A stretch of 64,000 nucleotides of DNA, from the NCBI RefSeq assembly GCF_021538615.1, contig NZ_JAJHIZ010000003.1:4278001-4342000 (forward strand), in the 5' to 3' direction. Shown in pieces: positions 26,426 to 35,910 of this stretch. The position numbers and the translations under genes were made by a program. Every line of letters starts with the position of its first letter. Positions within the stretch are counted from its first letter, which is position 1. The notes beneath the pieces are model-generated. The model searched no databases. It saw nothing but the letters and a program-made list of their open reading frames with translations, and was not told where the DNA came from. The DNA is from Niabella agricola. GTDB lineage: Bacteria; Bacteroidota; Bacteroidia; Chitinophagales; Chitinophagaceae.

Positions 26426-28270
26426 ATGCTGATTCAAAAACTCCTTTCTGCATTCTTCATTACCGGAACGGTGCTTTCATCGGTTCAGGCGCAGCAGGCT
26501 TCTTTACCGGCATATAAAGCCGATTATACCGTACCGGCTGCCTATGCGGTTCAATTGCCGGAAAATGACCGGCTGACCGGCTACCTGGGAATGCGTTATG
26601 ATTACAATCTCAATAACCGGCTGTTAAAAATCGACGAAAAGGGCATCCTGGAAGGGTTCCAGGCACGACCCGGCAAACAACGCTGGATCGGGGAACATGT
26701 TGGGAAATACCTGGAAACGGCTGCCAATACTTGGATGATTACCCGGAATGCAGCACTGAAAACTCAGATGGATCGCATCTTTAATGAGCTGATCAAAACC
26801 CAGCTGGCGGATGGTTATCTGGGTACCTACCTGCCGGATAGCTACTGGACCTCCTGGGATGTATGGGTGCACAAGTATGACCTGTTCGGGCTTTTGGCCT
26901 ATTACCGGGTAACAGGTAATCAGCGTGCACTGGATGCCGCCATAAAAGTGGGCAACCTGCTGCTGAAGAATTTCGGTGATGCTCCTGGTCAAAAAGACAT
27001 CATCAAAGCGGGTTCGCATGTGGGTATGGCTGCCACTTCGGTGATTGACCCGATGGCGGACCTGTATATGTGGACCGGCGACCGGCGCTATCTCGATTTT
27101 TGCCGGTATATCATAAAGTCGTATGAACATGAGGGCGGCCCTTCCATTATTAAAACCTTGTTGAAAGAAAAGCGGGTAGACAAAGTTGCAAACGCCAAAG
27201 CCTATGAAATGATGTCGAACCTGGTGGGTGTTGTGAAATTATACCGTCTTACGGGAGATGACGAATACCTGAAAGCTGCTCAATACGCCGTTGCGGATGT
27301 AACCTCCAAACGCCTCTTTGTTACCGGAACCACCAGCGATCATGAACACTTTATACCGGATTATCTGCTGCAGGCAGACACTGCGGCGCATATGGGCGAA
27401 GGTTGTGTAACCACCACCTGGATCCAGCTGAATATGCAATTGTTTGCTATCAGCGGTGATCTGAAATATTATAATGAAATGGAAAAGGCGGTATACAATC
27501 ATTTGCTGGGTGCTGAAAATCCGGAAACCGGCTGCGTGAGTTATTATACTCCGCTGATTGGTGTAAAGCCTTACCGTTGCAATATTACCTGCTGTTTGTC
27601 CAGCGTTCCACGGGGCATCGCTCTGATCCCTTATCTGAACTATGGAAAACTTAATAATCAACCCACGGTGCTGATGTATGAAGCTGCAGATATTAAGGAC
27701 CAGGTTCAAACGACCAATGGGAACACAATTCCGCTGGCAATCCAGATCCGGTCAGGCTTCCCGGCAAACGGAAAAGCATCCATCCAGGTGCAGCTACAAG
27801 CCGCTGCCCGCTTTGCGTTACAGCTGCGGGTACCCGTTTGGGCCACGAAATTTAAAGCTACCGTTGGCGGAAAAACCTATACCGGTAAGGCGGATGAACT
27901 GATCACTATCGATCGTAACTGGAGCCGGGAAAATACGATCGCTGTTTCGTTTGAAATACCGGTAACTATTTTACCGGGTGGCCAGAGCTATCCCGATTTT
28001 ATAGCCATCAAAAGAGGGCCGCAGGTGCTGTCGGTTGATCAGTCGCTGAACCCTTCCTTTGACATCAGAAAAGCTGCATTTCAGGCGCCTTCGGCTTTAC
28101 AGCTTACTGACGCTGCTGCAAAGCTTCCCGCGCAGTGGATCGGAAGGCAGGCATATATCGCCCGATTGAAGACCGCATCGAATAAAACACAACCGGTGGT
28201 ATTGGTGCCTTATGCCGAGGCTAGTCAAACCGGTGGGGATGCCAGCGTTTGGATTCCGGCCGCGAAATAA
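26426..28270 (+). CDS. Glycoside hydrolase family 127 (DUF1680), beta-L-arabinofuranosidase-like
   Basis: 614 residues with a signal peptide ending ALA-like at 'SSVQAQ', so it acts outside the cytoplasm. GH127 enzymes release L-arabinofuranose with retention, using a zinc-bound cysteine nucleophile. The expected ligands are visible: the E-x-C of 'MGEGCVTTTWIQ' and the double cysteine of 'CNITCCLSSVPRG', where the first cysteine of the pair is the nucleophile in characterised enzymes. The (alpha/alpha)6 barrel region is marked by 'WMITRNAALKTQMDRIFNELIKTQLADGYLGTY'. The exact glycan is unknown. It lies between a ribokinase and a sugar permease in a SusC/SusD locus. Confidence 0.9.
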   Translation: MLIQKLLSAFFITGTVLSSVQAQQASLPAYKADYTVPAAYAVQLPENDRLTGYLGMRYDYNLNNRLLKIDEKGILEGFQARPGKQRWIGEHVGKYLETAANTWMITRNAALKTQMDRIFNELIKTQLADGYLGTYLPDSYWTSWDVWVHKYDLFGLLAYYRVTGNQRALDAAIKVGNLLLKNFGDAPGQKDIIKAGSHVGMAATSVIDPMADLYMWTGDRRYLDFCRYIIKSYEHEGGPSIIKTLLKEKRVDKVANAKAYEMMSNLVGVVKLYRLTGDDEYLKAAQYAVADVTSKRLFVTGTTSDHEHFIPDYLLQADTAAHMGEGCVTTTWIQLNMQLFAISGDLKYYNEMEKAVYNHLLGAENPETGCVSYYTPLIGVKPYRCNITCCLSSVPRGIALIPYLNYGKLNNQPTVLMYEAADIKDQVQTTNGNTIPLAIQIRSGFPANGKASIQVQLQAAARFALQLRVPVWATKFKATVGGKTYTGKADELITIDRNWSRENTIAVSFEIPVTILPGGQSYPDFIAIKRGPQVLSVDQSLNPSFDIRKAAFQAPSALQLTDAAAKLPAQWIGRQAYIARLKTASNKTQPVVLVPYAEASQTGGDASVWIPAAK

Positions 28271-28301
28271 CAGGTTTCTTCTAACGATCAAAAATTGCTT
28301 T

Positions 28302-29303
28302 ATGTACATTGTAGATGATTATTTACTGGCCGTGTTCTTTTGCGTAATCACCATGTTTTGCTGGGGCTCCTGGGCCAACACGCAAAAACTGGCGGCCAAA
28401 ACCTGGCGGTATGAATTTTTTTATTGGGATTATGTAGTTGGAGTGCTGCTGTTTTCATTGTTGTCTGCCTTTACGCTTGGAAGTCATGGAACAGAGGGGC
28501 GGGGTTTCCTGGAGGACCTGGCGCAGGCCGATATAAAAAATATGCTGAGTGCCTTCCTGGGCGGAGTGATTTTTAATGCAGCCAATATCCTGCTGTCCGC
28601 AGCGATCGCTTTATGTGGTATGTCGGTGGCTTTCCCGGTCGGGATCGGCATTGCCCTGGTGCTTGGCGTAGTAGTGAACTATTTTGGCGCAGCCAAGGGT
28701 AATCCCATGTTTATCTGGCTGGGAATCGGGTTAATTATGGTAGCCATTGTATGTAACGCGCTGGCGTACCGGAAAGCGCAGGTGGGTGCACAAAAAGCTT
28801 CGGCAAGGGGCATCGTGCTGTCCATTGTTGCCGGCCTGATCATGGCATTCTTCTACCGTTTTGTAGCCGCATCCATGGATCTCTCCGATTTTAAGAACCC
28901 GGCCGCCGGAAAGATGACCTCTTATACCGCTGTAGTAATCTTCGCTGCGGGAATCTTTATCAGTAATTTTCTTTTCAATACCATCGCCATGAAGAAACCG
29001 GTGCAGGGAGCACCACTGTCTATTTCAGGCTATTTTAAAGGAAACTTTAAAACGCACCTGGTAGGAGTGCTGGGCGGAATGATCTGGTGCGTAGGCCAGT
29101 CTTTCAGTCTTATTGCCTCAGGCAAGGCCGGCGCGGCCATTTCCTACGGTTTGGGCCAGGGTGCCACCCTGGTATCCGCACTTTGGGGTATCCTGATCTG
29201 GAAAGAATTTAAACAGGCACCGCCTGCTGCAGACCGGCTCAACCTGGGAATGTTTATTTTGTTTATACTCGGACTTGCTGCGCTGATCTATGCAGGAGCT
29301 TAA
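28302..29303 (+). CDS. GRP-family sugar transporter
   Basis: 333 residues, about ten transmembrane helices, of the glucose/ribose porter (GRP) family within the drug/metabolite transporter superfamily. Features include 'FFCVITMFCWGSWANTQKLA', 'YEFFYWDYVVGVLLFSLLSAF', 'ALCGMSVAFPVGIGIALVLGVVVNYF', and the C-terminal 'AISYGLGQGATLVSALWGILIWKEF'. It would carry the monosaccharide across the inner membrane. The ATG at 28302 is used, since the longer frame overlaps the GH127 gene without a plausible N-terminus. Gene order points to the sugar released by the GH127 enzyme as its likely substrate. Confidence 0.85.
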   Translation: MYIVDDYLLAVFFCVITMFCWGSWANTQKLAAKTWRYEFFYWDYVVGVLLFSLLSAFTLGSHGTEGRGFLEDLAQADIKNMLSAFLGGVIFNAANILLSAAIALCGMSVAFPVGIGIALVLGVVVNYFGAAKGNPMFIWLGIGLIMVAIVCNALAYRKAQVGAQKASARGIVLSIVAGLIMAFFYRFVAASMDLSDFKNPAAGKMTSYTAVVIFAAGIFISNFLFNTIAMKKPVQGAPLSISGYFKGNFKTHLVGVLGGMIWCVGQSFSLIASGKAGAAISYGLGQGATLVSALWGILIWKEFKQAPPAADRLNLGMFILFILGLAALIYAGA

Positions 29304-29354
29304 AGGCGTCCGCTCCTGATTGCTTTTATTTTTCCATTTTATAAAACGGTTTTT

Positions 29355-32300
29355 ATGTCATTGAATGCATATCCCGTAAGGGCAGCCCTTTTTTTGTCCT
29401 TACTTTTCATCAGTTTTCAAGCACTCGCTCAGCAGCGTTTAAAACCGGTAACCGGTGTTGTAACGGATGATACCGGCCAACCGGTAACCAGGGCATCGGT
29501 TATCGTAAAGGGCACATCCGGTGGACAGGCTACTGACAGCCTGGGCCGGTTTGCCATAGATGTACCCGGCAATGGCGTGCTGCTCATCAGCGCTATGGGG
29601 TACCACAACCAGGAAGTGCGGATCAGTGCTCAACAGGAATACGCCGTTGTACTTGCGCAAAAAAAAGATGCACTTACAGAAGTGGTGGTGATCGGTTATG
29701 GATCTGCCCGGAAAAAAGACCTGACCGGCGCGGTGCAAACCGTAAACCTGGAGCACTCGCCGCTGGCTACCTTGCCTAATACCAATGCGCTGCAGGCCTT
29801 GTCGGGAACGGTTTCCGGGCTAGTGGTACCACCGCAGTCCAAGGCCGGGCAGGATCCGCTGGCTTCCATCAATATCCGTGGCGATCATTCCATTGATCCC
29901 TCGGGTTCCGGTTTAAACCGTCCGCTGATTGTGGTGGATGATATTATCTTTAACGGGAGCATGAATCAGATCAATATGCAGGATGTAGCATCCATTAATG
30001 TGTTAAAGGACGCCAGCTCTGCCGCGATCTACGGTTCCCGTTCGGCCAATGGGGTTATTATCATTACCACCAAAAAGGGAAGGTCTCCCAAACCGGTACT
30101 TACCCTTAATTCATCGTACGCGTTCCAGAACTGGTCGCGCAAACCGGCGATGCAAATGAACATTGATCAGTTGCTGAAGAACCGCTGGGATTATTTTGTG
30201 AATGCCGGAAGAGTCCCTGCCAATACAGAGTTTAATGCGTCGCTGATCTTAACACCGCAGGAGCTGGACGCGTATAATAAGGGCATTAAAACCAACTGGC
30301 TGAATGAAATTACGCAATACGCGCCCGTGCATAATCACAACCTGGGTGTTTCGGGAAATGCACAAAATGTAAACTATTATTTATCGGCCGGGATACTGGA
30401 TCAGAAAGGCGTAATCTATAATGATCATTATAAGAAAGCCACATTTTTAGGAAAGATCGAAACAAAGATCAACCGGTATATTACATTTGGCGCAAAAGCC
30501 AACTATTACAGTGCCGATAATTCCGGTTTAACGCCGAGTATGCAGCTGGCTACCTGGATGTCGCCCCTGAGCGCTAATCAAACATTCACGCCGGGTTATG
30601 AACAGTGGATTCCTTCAAACCCCTCAGGATCCAGTGCCCGCAATCCTTTCGTGGGCTTTGAACGGCAGGTAGGGCCGGCATACGGATCAGATGAAAACAA
30701 ATCGCAGAACATCGACGGGGCCGGATGGCTGGTGATACAGGCACCCTGGATCAAGGGACTGAAATATAAGCTAACAGTGAATGGTACGCAGACGCATTCG
30801 GTATATAACCTGGATGTAGGCCCCCGGCTCTTTGTAGATACGCGCAATACCGCCAATATGGATAATGTGGAAAATTTCTGGTCCATGGCCTATTCCACGG
30901 CACGTACCGCCAATACCCGCACCTGGCTCATCGACCAGATCCTGACCTATACCAATACCTTTAATAAACATAGCCTAGACGTTATGGCTGGGTATACCCG
31001 GGATGCCATGCGTTATAATGCATTGAGCACCGAGGGCAACGGGTATCGCATGCCCAATCCGCTGAAGTGGAATGGCATCAATATGGCCATTACCCAGAAG
31101 ATAAACAAAACAGAATCGCGTTATCAGAACCTGGCGATGATGGTACGGGCCAACTATAACTACGATAGCAAATATTACCTCACGGCAACGTTCCGTCGCG
31201 ATGGATTTTCAGGATTCGCTCCCGGAAATAAATATGGCAATTTTCCCGGTATCTCGGTGGGATGGGCCCTGTCGGAAATGGACTTTTTTCAGAAAAATAC
31301 CTGGATCGAATACCTGAAGTTAAGAGCTTCCTGGGGTGCCACCGGCAATCAAAGCATTGCTCCTTATGAAACCCTGTCTACCGTAGGACTGGATTATACC
31401 GTTTTTGGAGACAATTCGGGGTTAGCCCTGTATCCGAACCGGATGAGCAATGCAAAACTGAGCTGGTCTACCACTACTACTCAAAACTTAGGGGTAGATG
31501 TTACCCTGCTTAAAGGAAGAATATCCGGCAACATTGATGTATACCGGTCGCAGACAAAGGACCAGCTGCTGACGCGGAGCCTGCCGTATATGAATGGCTT
31601 TTTAACCGTACGCACCAATGTAGGACGGGTAGACAACCAGGGTATCGAACTGGTATTGAATACGGTGCCGGTGGATGCATCAGGTACCAAAGGACTGGGT
31701 TGGGAAAGCGGGATCGTGTTTTCGCGGAACCGGAACAAGATCGTGGAACTGTATGGTACTTATGATGAACAGGGGCGTCCCAAGAACGATATTTCTGGGG
31801 CACCGGCGGGTGATGCCTATATTGTAGGCAAATCCATCCATAGTGTTTGGGATTATAAGATGATCGGCATCGTGCAAAAGGATGACCTGGAGTACATCAA
31901 CCGGTATAAAGCAAAACCCGGAGATGTAAAATTCCTCGATTATAATAATGATGGCAAGATCAATACAGACGATTATCATTACCAGGGAACCCGTGATCCC
32001 CTGTTTATCCTGAATTTTAATAATACCTTCTCTTATAAAAAACTTTCTCTTTATTTCAGTCTTAAATGGGTAGCGGGTGATGATGCACATTATCTGGGGA
32101 AGGATCGTTATGGTACGATGGCTTCGATGGCCATTGCCAACGGAGCGCAGCTCAAGCGGGTTGATCCCTGGACACCGGATCATCCTACCAATATATATCC
32201 GAGAGTGGATTGGGTAAACAGTTTAAATTACTGGTTCTGGAATACGCGGTCGTTTATGAAATTAAAAGACCTGACACTTTCCTACACATTGGATGGCCGG

Positions 32301-32489
32301 CCGGACGCAAAGATCCGGTATCAGAACCTGAAGTTGTATGCCAGTGCCAACAACCTGTTCACGCTGACCAAATGGACGGGATTGGATCCTGAAGACGGAG
32401 GCACGATTGCCGCGAACCCCGGGAGCATCTTCTATGGCAGTTTTCCGGTGCTGCGTACCTATTCCTTCGGGCTGATATTTTCTTTTTAA
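29355..32489 (+). CDS. SusC/RagA-family TonB-linked outer-membrane transporter
   Basis: 1044 residues. Signal peptide to 'FQALAQ', a carboxypeptidase-regulatory-like domain ('VTGVVTDDTGQPVTRASVIVKG', 'LISAMGYHNQEV'), the TonB-box-like stretch 'LTEVVVIGYGSARKKDLTGAVQTV', the plug with 'NPSGSSARNPF' downstream and 'DVASINVLKDASSAAIYGSRSANGVIIITTKKG', then the 22-strand barrel ending in the aromatic 'SFGLIFSF'. It imports oligosaccharides across the outer membrane together with the SusD lipoprotein encoded nine bases downstream. Position in the operon suggests an arabinose-containing substrate. No STN domain, so it is not expected to signal to an anti-sigma factor. Confidence 0.96.
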   Translation: MSLNAYPVRAALFLSLLFISFQALAQQRLKPVTGVVTDDTGQPVTRASVIVKGTSGGQATDSLGRFAIDVPGNGVLLISAMGYHNQEVRISAQQEYAVVLAQKKDALTEVVVIGYGSARKKDLTGAVQTVNLEHSPLATLPNTNALQALSGTVSGLVVPPQSKAGQDPLASINIRGDHSIDPSGSGLNRPLIVVDDIIFNGSMNQINMQDVASINVLKDASSAAIYGSRSANGVIIITTKKGRSPKPVLTLNSSYAFQNWSRKPAMQMNIDQLLKNRWDYFVNAGRVPANTEFNASLILTPQELDAYNKGIKTNWLNEITQYAPVHNHNLGVSGNAQNVNYYLSAGILDQKGVIYNDHYKKATFLGKIETKINRYITFGAKANYYSADNSGLTPSMQLATWMSPLSANQTFTPGYEQWIPSNPSGSSARNPFVGFERQVGPAYGSDENKSQNIDGAGWLVIQAPWIKGLKYKLTVNGTQTHSVYNLDVGPRLFVDTRNTANMDNVENFWSMAYSTARTANTRTWLIDQILTYTNTFNKHSLDVMAGYTRDAMRYNALSTEGNGYRMPNPLKWNGINMAITQKINKTESRYQNLAMMVRANYNYDSKYYLTATFRRDGFSGFAPGNKYGNFPGISVGWALSEMDFFQKNTWIEYLKLRASWGATGNQSIAPYETLSTVGLDYTVFGDNSGLALYPNRMSNAKLSWSTTTTQNLGVDVTLLKGRISGNIDVYRSQTKDQLLTRSLPYMNGFLTVRTNVGRVDNQGIELVLNTVPVDASGTKGLGWESGIVFSRNRNKIVELYGTYDEQGRPKNDISGAPAGDAYIVGKSIHSVWDYKMIGIVQKDDLEYINRYKAKPGDVKFLDYNNDGKINTDDYHYQGTRDPLFILNFNNTFSYKKLSLYFSLKWVAGDDAHYLGKDRYGTMASMAIANGAQLKRVDPWTPDHPTNIYPRVDWVNSLNYWFWNTRSFMKLKDLTLSYTLDGRPDAKIRYQNLKLYASANNLFTLTKWTGLDPEDGGTIAANPGSIFYGSFPVLRTYSFGLIFSF

Positions 32490-32498
32490 ATCTCAAAA

Positions 32499-34280
32499 AT
32501 GATTGTTATGAAGTTTAGTTTAAATAGCATCAGAAAGATGGTACCTGTTTGCCTGTTTTTAGCCGTAACCGGCTGCCGGAATGATGCCTTCCTCGATGAG
32601 CCCGTGTTCCAGCTAACCACACAGACGGCCTACAAAACGCCGGCGCAAATCGATCTCGCCATTAACTACCTGCATAACCGCATGCAGTATCTGAACATTT
32701 CATCTTACCAGTATCACAATTATATGATGACCGGGCTTGGTTTGGATGAATTCTTTAGCACCAATACTGAGTTTACCACCAGCAACTGGAAGCTGATGAC
32801 ACCTTCGGAACCGGGCTATAACGCCTACTGGGCTACCGGCATGAGCCAGATCATCACCTATGCAAACACAATCATTGAAGCCTGCAACAATCCCGCGGTA
32901 AAGTTTGTAAGCGAGCAACAGCAAAAAGAATTAATGGGCGAGGCATTGTTTTTCCGGGCCTGGGGGCATCGCTGCCTGGTGGGCATGTTTGGCGACTGGC
33001 CCGTGATCACCAGGGTGGAGAAGACACCCAAACTGGATTACACCAGGGCGCCCAGGGTGGAGGTGTGGAAACAATGCCGGGAGGATCTGGTCATAGCTGC
33101 AGCCACGCTGCCCAAAACCACCACCCGTCCCGGACGGATCGTACGTGCGGCGGCTGATCACCTGCTGGCCGAGATCTGCATCAGCCTGGGAGATCACACA
33201 AAGGATAAGCGCTATTATGCAGAAGCCATCAACGCCGCAACCAATGTGATCGGCGGTGCCGATGGGGATTACCAGCTGATGAAGAACCGGTTTGGAAAGA
33301 GAGCAGGTGAAGCGGGCAAAGATGTGTACTGGGATCTGTTCCGTGCAGGCAACTTCAATTACCAGGATGGTAACAAAGAGTCGATCTGGACGGTTCAGTA
33401 TGATTACAACAATGCGATTGGTGGAACAGGGGGGATGCCGGGCTCTGCCACCACCAATAAACTGTTGCTGGAATTTGCTTTTCAGTCCACATCCTATTTT
33501 GTAGACCGGCAGTTGAAGGATGCCAATGGAAAGTCGTATTACTTCTTTGGAGATGGGGCGGTAAAATTTCCGAACGGCAAGTCGAGCCAGGCGGGAAGTG
33601 ATGAACGCGGTGTAGGAACGGCGCAGAATCGGCCCACCAATTATTTCCTCTATACCGTCTGGGAAGGTGCCGGAAATGACATCCGGAATTCGGAAGCCAA
33701 TATCGAGCGGAATATTAAACAGGCTGGTGGCCGGCCCTGGAGGGAAGTATTTGACGAAATAAAAAGCAAAGGAGACTGGAATAAGATCATTCCTAATGAC
33801 ACCATACGCAGTATCTATCCACGGATCTGGAAGTTTTCGACGGATAAACACATTAACGGAAATCCTGAATTTTATGATGCGGATATTTACGTGATGCGGC
33901 TACCGGAAACCTATTTATTAAGGGCCGAAGCGTATATGAAAAATGATCAGCTGTCGCAGGCCAAAGATGATATCAATGAAGTACGGACAAGGGCGAATGC
34001 CCCGCTTATTACCACCGCCAGTGTAAACATGGATTATATTCTGGATGAGCGGGCGCGGGAATTGTTTGGGGAAGAGTATCGCCTGGTTACGCTGAGCCGG
34101 CTTTCTTCAAAGGAGAACCCGGTACTGGTGCAGCGTGTACTCAAATATGGATGGGACTTCCCGGATCTTCCTAAAGAAACCCGGCCCAACATACAGCCGC
34201 ATCAATGGGTATACCCGATCCCGCAGGCGATCATCAACTCAAATACCGATGCCGTCTTCCGGCAAAACGAAGGATATTGA
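32499..34280 (+). CDS. SusD/RagB-family substrate-binding lipoprotein
   Basis: 593 residues, lipoprotein signal ending in 'AVTGC' near residue 26. Surface lid of the SusC transporter that precedes it. Typical SusD features are 'GEALFFRAWGHRCLVGMFGDWPVITR', the TPR-like helices 'IYVMRLPETYLLRAEAYMKNDQLSQAKDDINEVRTRANAP', and the C-terminal 'YPIPQAIINSN' with an 'NEGY' end. The second methionine at 32508 is an equally possible start. A 12-bp hairpin (34312-34354) follows the stop, before the hydrolase gene. Confidence 0.95.
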   Translation: MIVMKFSLNSIRKMVPVCLFLAVTGCRNDAFLDEPVFQLTTQTAYKTPAQIDLAINYLHNRMQYLNISSYQYHNYMMTGLGLDEFFSTNTEFTTSNWKLMTPSEPGYNAYWATGMSQIITYANTIIEACNNPAVKFVSEQQQKELMGEALFFRAWGHRCLVGMFGDWPVITRVEKTPKLDYTRAPRVEVWKQCREDLVIAAATLPKTTTRPGRIVRAAADHLLAEICISLGDHTKDKRYYAEAINAATNVIGGADGDYQLMKNRFGKRAGEAGKDVYWDLFRAGNFNYQDGNKESIWTVQYDYNNAIGGTGGMPGSATTNKLLLEFAFQSTSYFVDRQLKDANGKSYYFFGDGAVKFPNGKSSQAGSDERGVGTAQNRPTNYFLYTVWEGAGNDIRNSEANIERNIKQAGGRPWREVFDEIKSKGDWNKIIPNDTIRSIYPRIWKFSTDKHINGNPEFYDADIYVMRLPETYLLRAEAYMKNDQLSQAKDDINEVRTRANAPLITTASVNMDYILDERARELFGEEYRLVTLSRLSSKENPVLVQRVLKYGWDFPDLPKETRPNIQPHQWVYPIPQAIINSNTDAVFRQNEGY

Positions 34281-34311
34281 TGGCGGTGCAACAAAAGGCG
34301 TGTAACATGAG

Positions 34312-34354
34312 CGCTTACCGTCACCTGAGCTGATGAAGCGGTTGACGGTAAGCG
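34312..34354. other. 12-bp perfect hairpin after susD
   Basis: CGCTTACCGTCA at 34312-34323 pairs exactly with TGACGGTAAGCG at 34343-34354 around a 19-base loop. There is no T-run, so it may be a processing or stability element within the operon transcript rather than a classical terminator. Confidence 0.6.
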
Positions 34355-34527
34355 TGAATAGATGCTGATGCGACATCCGGATAACAACCGGTATCCGGTA
34401 CAGAGCAGGATGCCGCATTGGAAGATGTTTCCTAAATTGTGGCGATATGAGAGACGGCGGTATGAAAATAATTCGGCTGAAACGGCTTCTTGCCAGAACC
34501 GGCGGTAGCAGGCATTGCAACTACATA

Positions 34528-35445
34528 ATGAAAGGAATCGTTGGTGCCCTGTTTTTTTTGTATTCGCTGGTGCCATGTAGTGCCCAGGAAATTCCGTTGT
34601 ATGAAGGCACCATTCCCAATGCAAAATCAACAAATGTAAAAGAAGTCCATCGCTTTGACCCGGTTGTAGATAGTTTAATCAGTAAGGTATCGGCGCCTAC
34701 GCTCACTGTTTTCAGACCGGCCCATTTGCCACCCCGGGCCCCGGTAGTTATTATTTGTCCGGGTGGGGGATATCATACGTTACTGATCGAACGGGAAGGC
34801 CGGAAGGTGGCCGCAGCTTTTAACCAGCGGGGTGTTGCAGCTGTTGTACTGAAATACCGCCTGCCGGATGATGCCCATTTGGTGAATAAATCGATCGTGC
34901 CTTTACAGGATGCGCAGCAGGCGGTTTTACAGGTACGGAAACATGCGGCAGCCTGGGGGATTGATCCCGGCGCTGTGGGGATCATGGGCTTTTCGGCGGG
35001 AGGACATGTGGCTGCTATGGCCGGTACGCATTTCGACACGGCAGTGATACGGCATCCTGCCGGCATTAGCCTGCGTCCGGATTTTATGATATTGATCAAT
35101 CCCGTGATCAGCTTTTCGGATCGTACAGGTCATCTTGGCTCCCGCGCAAATCTGCTGGGGCCACGGGTTTCAGAAGACCAGATCCGCTTTTTTTCTCCCG
35201 AAAGCAATGTACGTCCGGATACGCCCCCCGCTTTTCTGGCGCATGCGGCGGATGATAAAGTGGTGCCGCTGGCAAACAGTATCGATTTTTTTAACGAATT
35301 GAAACGCAATAAGGTTGCCGCGGAAATGCATATTTATGCGTTCGGCGACCACGGTTTTTTAAATAACCTGCCGGCTTTCGGGCAATGGTTCGGGAGCTGC
35401 ATATACTGGATGCAAACCTCAGGGTGGTTAAAGCCTCTGCGATAA
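34528..35445 (+). CDS. Secreted alpha/beta hydrolase, esterase-like
   Basis: 305 residues from the ATG at 34528 (signal peptide MKGIVGALFFLYSLVPCSAQ); the frame upstream is intergenic. Bacteroidota carbohydrate-esterase-like alpha/beta hydrolase: oxyanion region 'PVVIICPGGGYHTLLIEREG', nucleophile elbow 'VGIMGFSAGGHVAAMAG', catalytic aspartate in 'LAHAADDKVVP' and histidine in 'AFGDHGFLN'. It may remove acetyl or other ester groups from the glycan taken up by the locus. The hydrolase follows susD by about 250 bases that contain a hairpin, so it may be expressed at a different level from the upstream genes. Confidence 0.85.
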   Translation: MKGIVGALFFLYSLVPCSAQEIPLYEGTIPNAKSTNVKEVHRFDPVVDSLISKVSAPTLTVFRPAHLPPRAPVVIICPGGGYHTLLIEREGRKVAAAFNQRGVAAVVLKYRLPDDAHLVNKSIVPLQDAQQAVLQVRKHAAAWGIDPGAVGIMGFSAGGHVAAMAGTHFDTAVIRHPAGISLRPDFMILINPVISFSDRTGHLGSRANLLGPRVSEDQIRFFSPESNVRPDTPPAFLAHAADDKVVPLANSIDFFNELKRNKVAAEMHIYAFGDHGFLNNLPAFGQWFGSCIYWMQTSGWLKPLR

Positions 35446-35565
35446 CGGGTATCGTTCTGTGTCTCGACCTACATTAAAGGAAATGCTGCAATGGGCTCCC
35501 GTTTGTTTTTTTAATTTCAGTTATGGTTATTTTGCTATGAAAATGAAAGTAAATAAGGAAACAAT

Positions 35566-35910
35566 ATGGCTACTGATATCGGTTTTGAAATCCGGCTGAT
35601 TCCCAGGAACGGATCGCTTGCAGACAAGGATATTCAGCAAGTGCGGGCAATTTGCGAACGGGCAAAAGCGCATTGTGAACTGGAGGGCCTGTATGGTAAA
35701 TATAAGTTTGAACTCCGGGAACGGAACGGTTACTTATCGGTTGAACTTTACGGGTACTACCGCGGCGACCAGGAAGATGATGTTGAGGCGCTGGAGGAAG
35801 TGTTGGAGCTGACCTGGCGGGATGAAGATAATGGTCTGCTTATTGCCGAGCGTTATTTCAAATCAATAGAAGAGGACTATATGATCCGTGCCATCAGGGA
35901 TTACTGGTAG
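35566..35910 (+). CDS. Small acidic protein of unknown function
   Basis: 114 residues, no signal peptide. Strongly charged, acidic toward the C-terminus ('YYRGDQEDDVEALEEVLELTWRDEDNGLLIAERYFKSIEEDYMIRAIRDYW'), with an N-terminal part 'TDIGFEIRLIPRNGSLADKDIQQVRAICERAKAHC'. It is not recognised, and mixed alpha/beta is all that can be said. The ORF has ordinary codon use and a clean start 120 bases after the hydrolase, so it is probably real. Its last 10 bases overlap the end of the convergent dehydrogenase gene. Confidence 0.55.
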   Translation: MATDIGFEIRLIPRNGSLADKDIQQVRAICERAKAHCELEGLYGKYKFELRERNGYLSVELYGYYRGDQEDDVEALEEVLELTWRDEDNGLLIAERYFKSIEEDYMIRAIRDYW

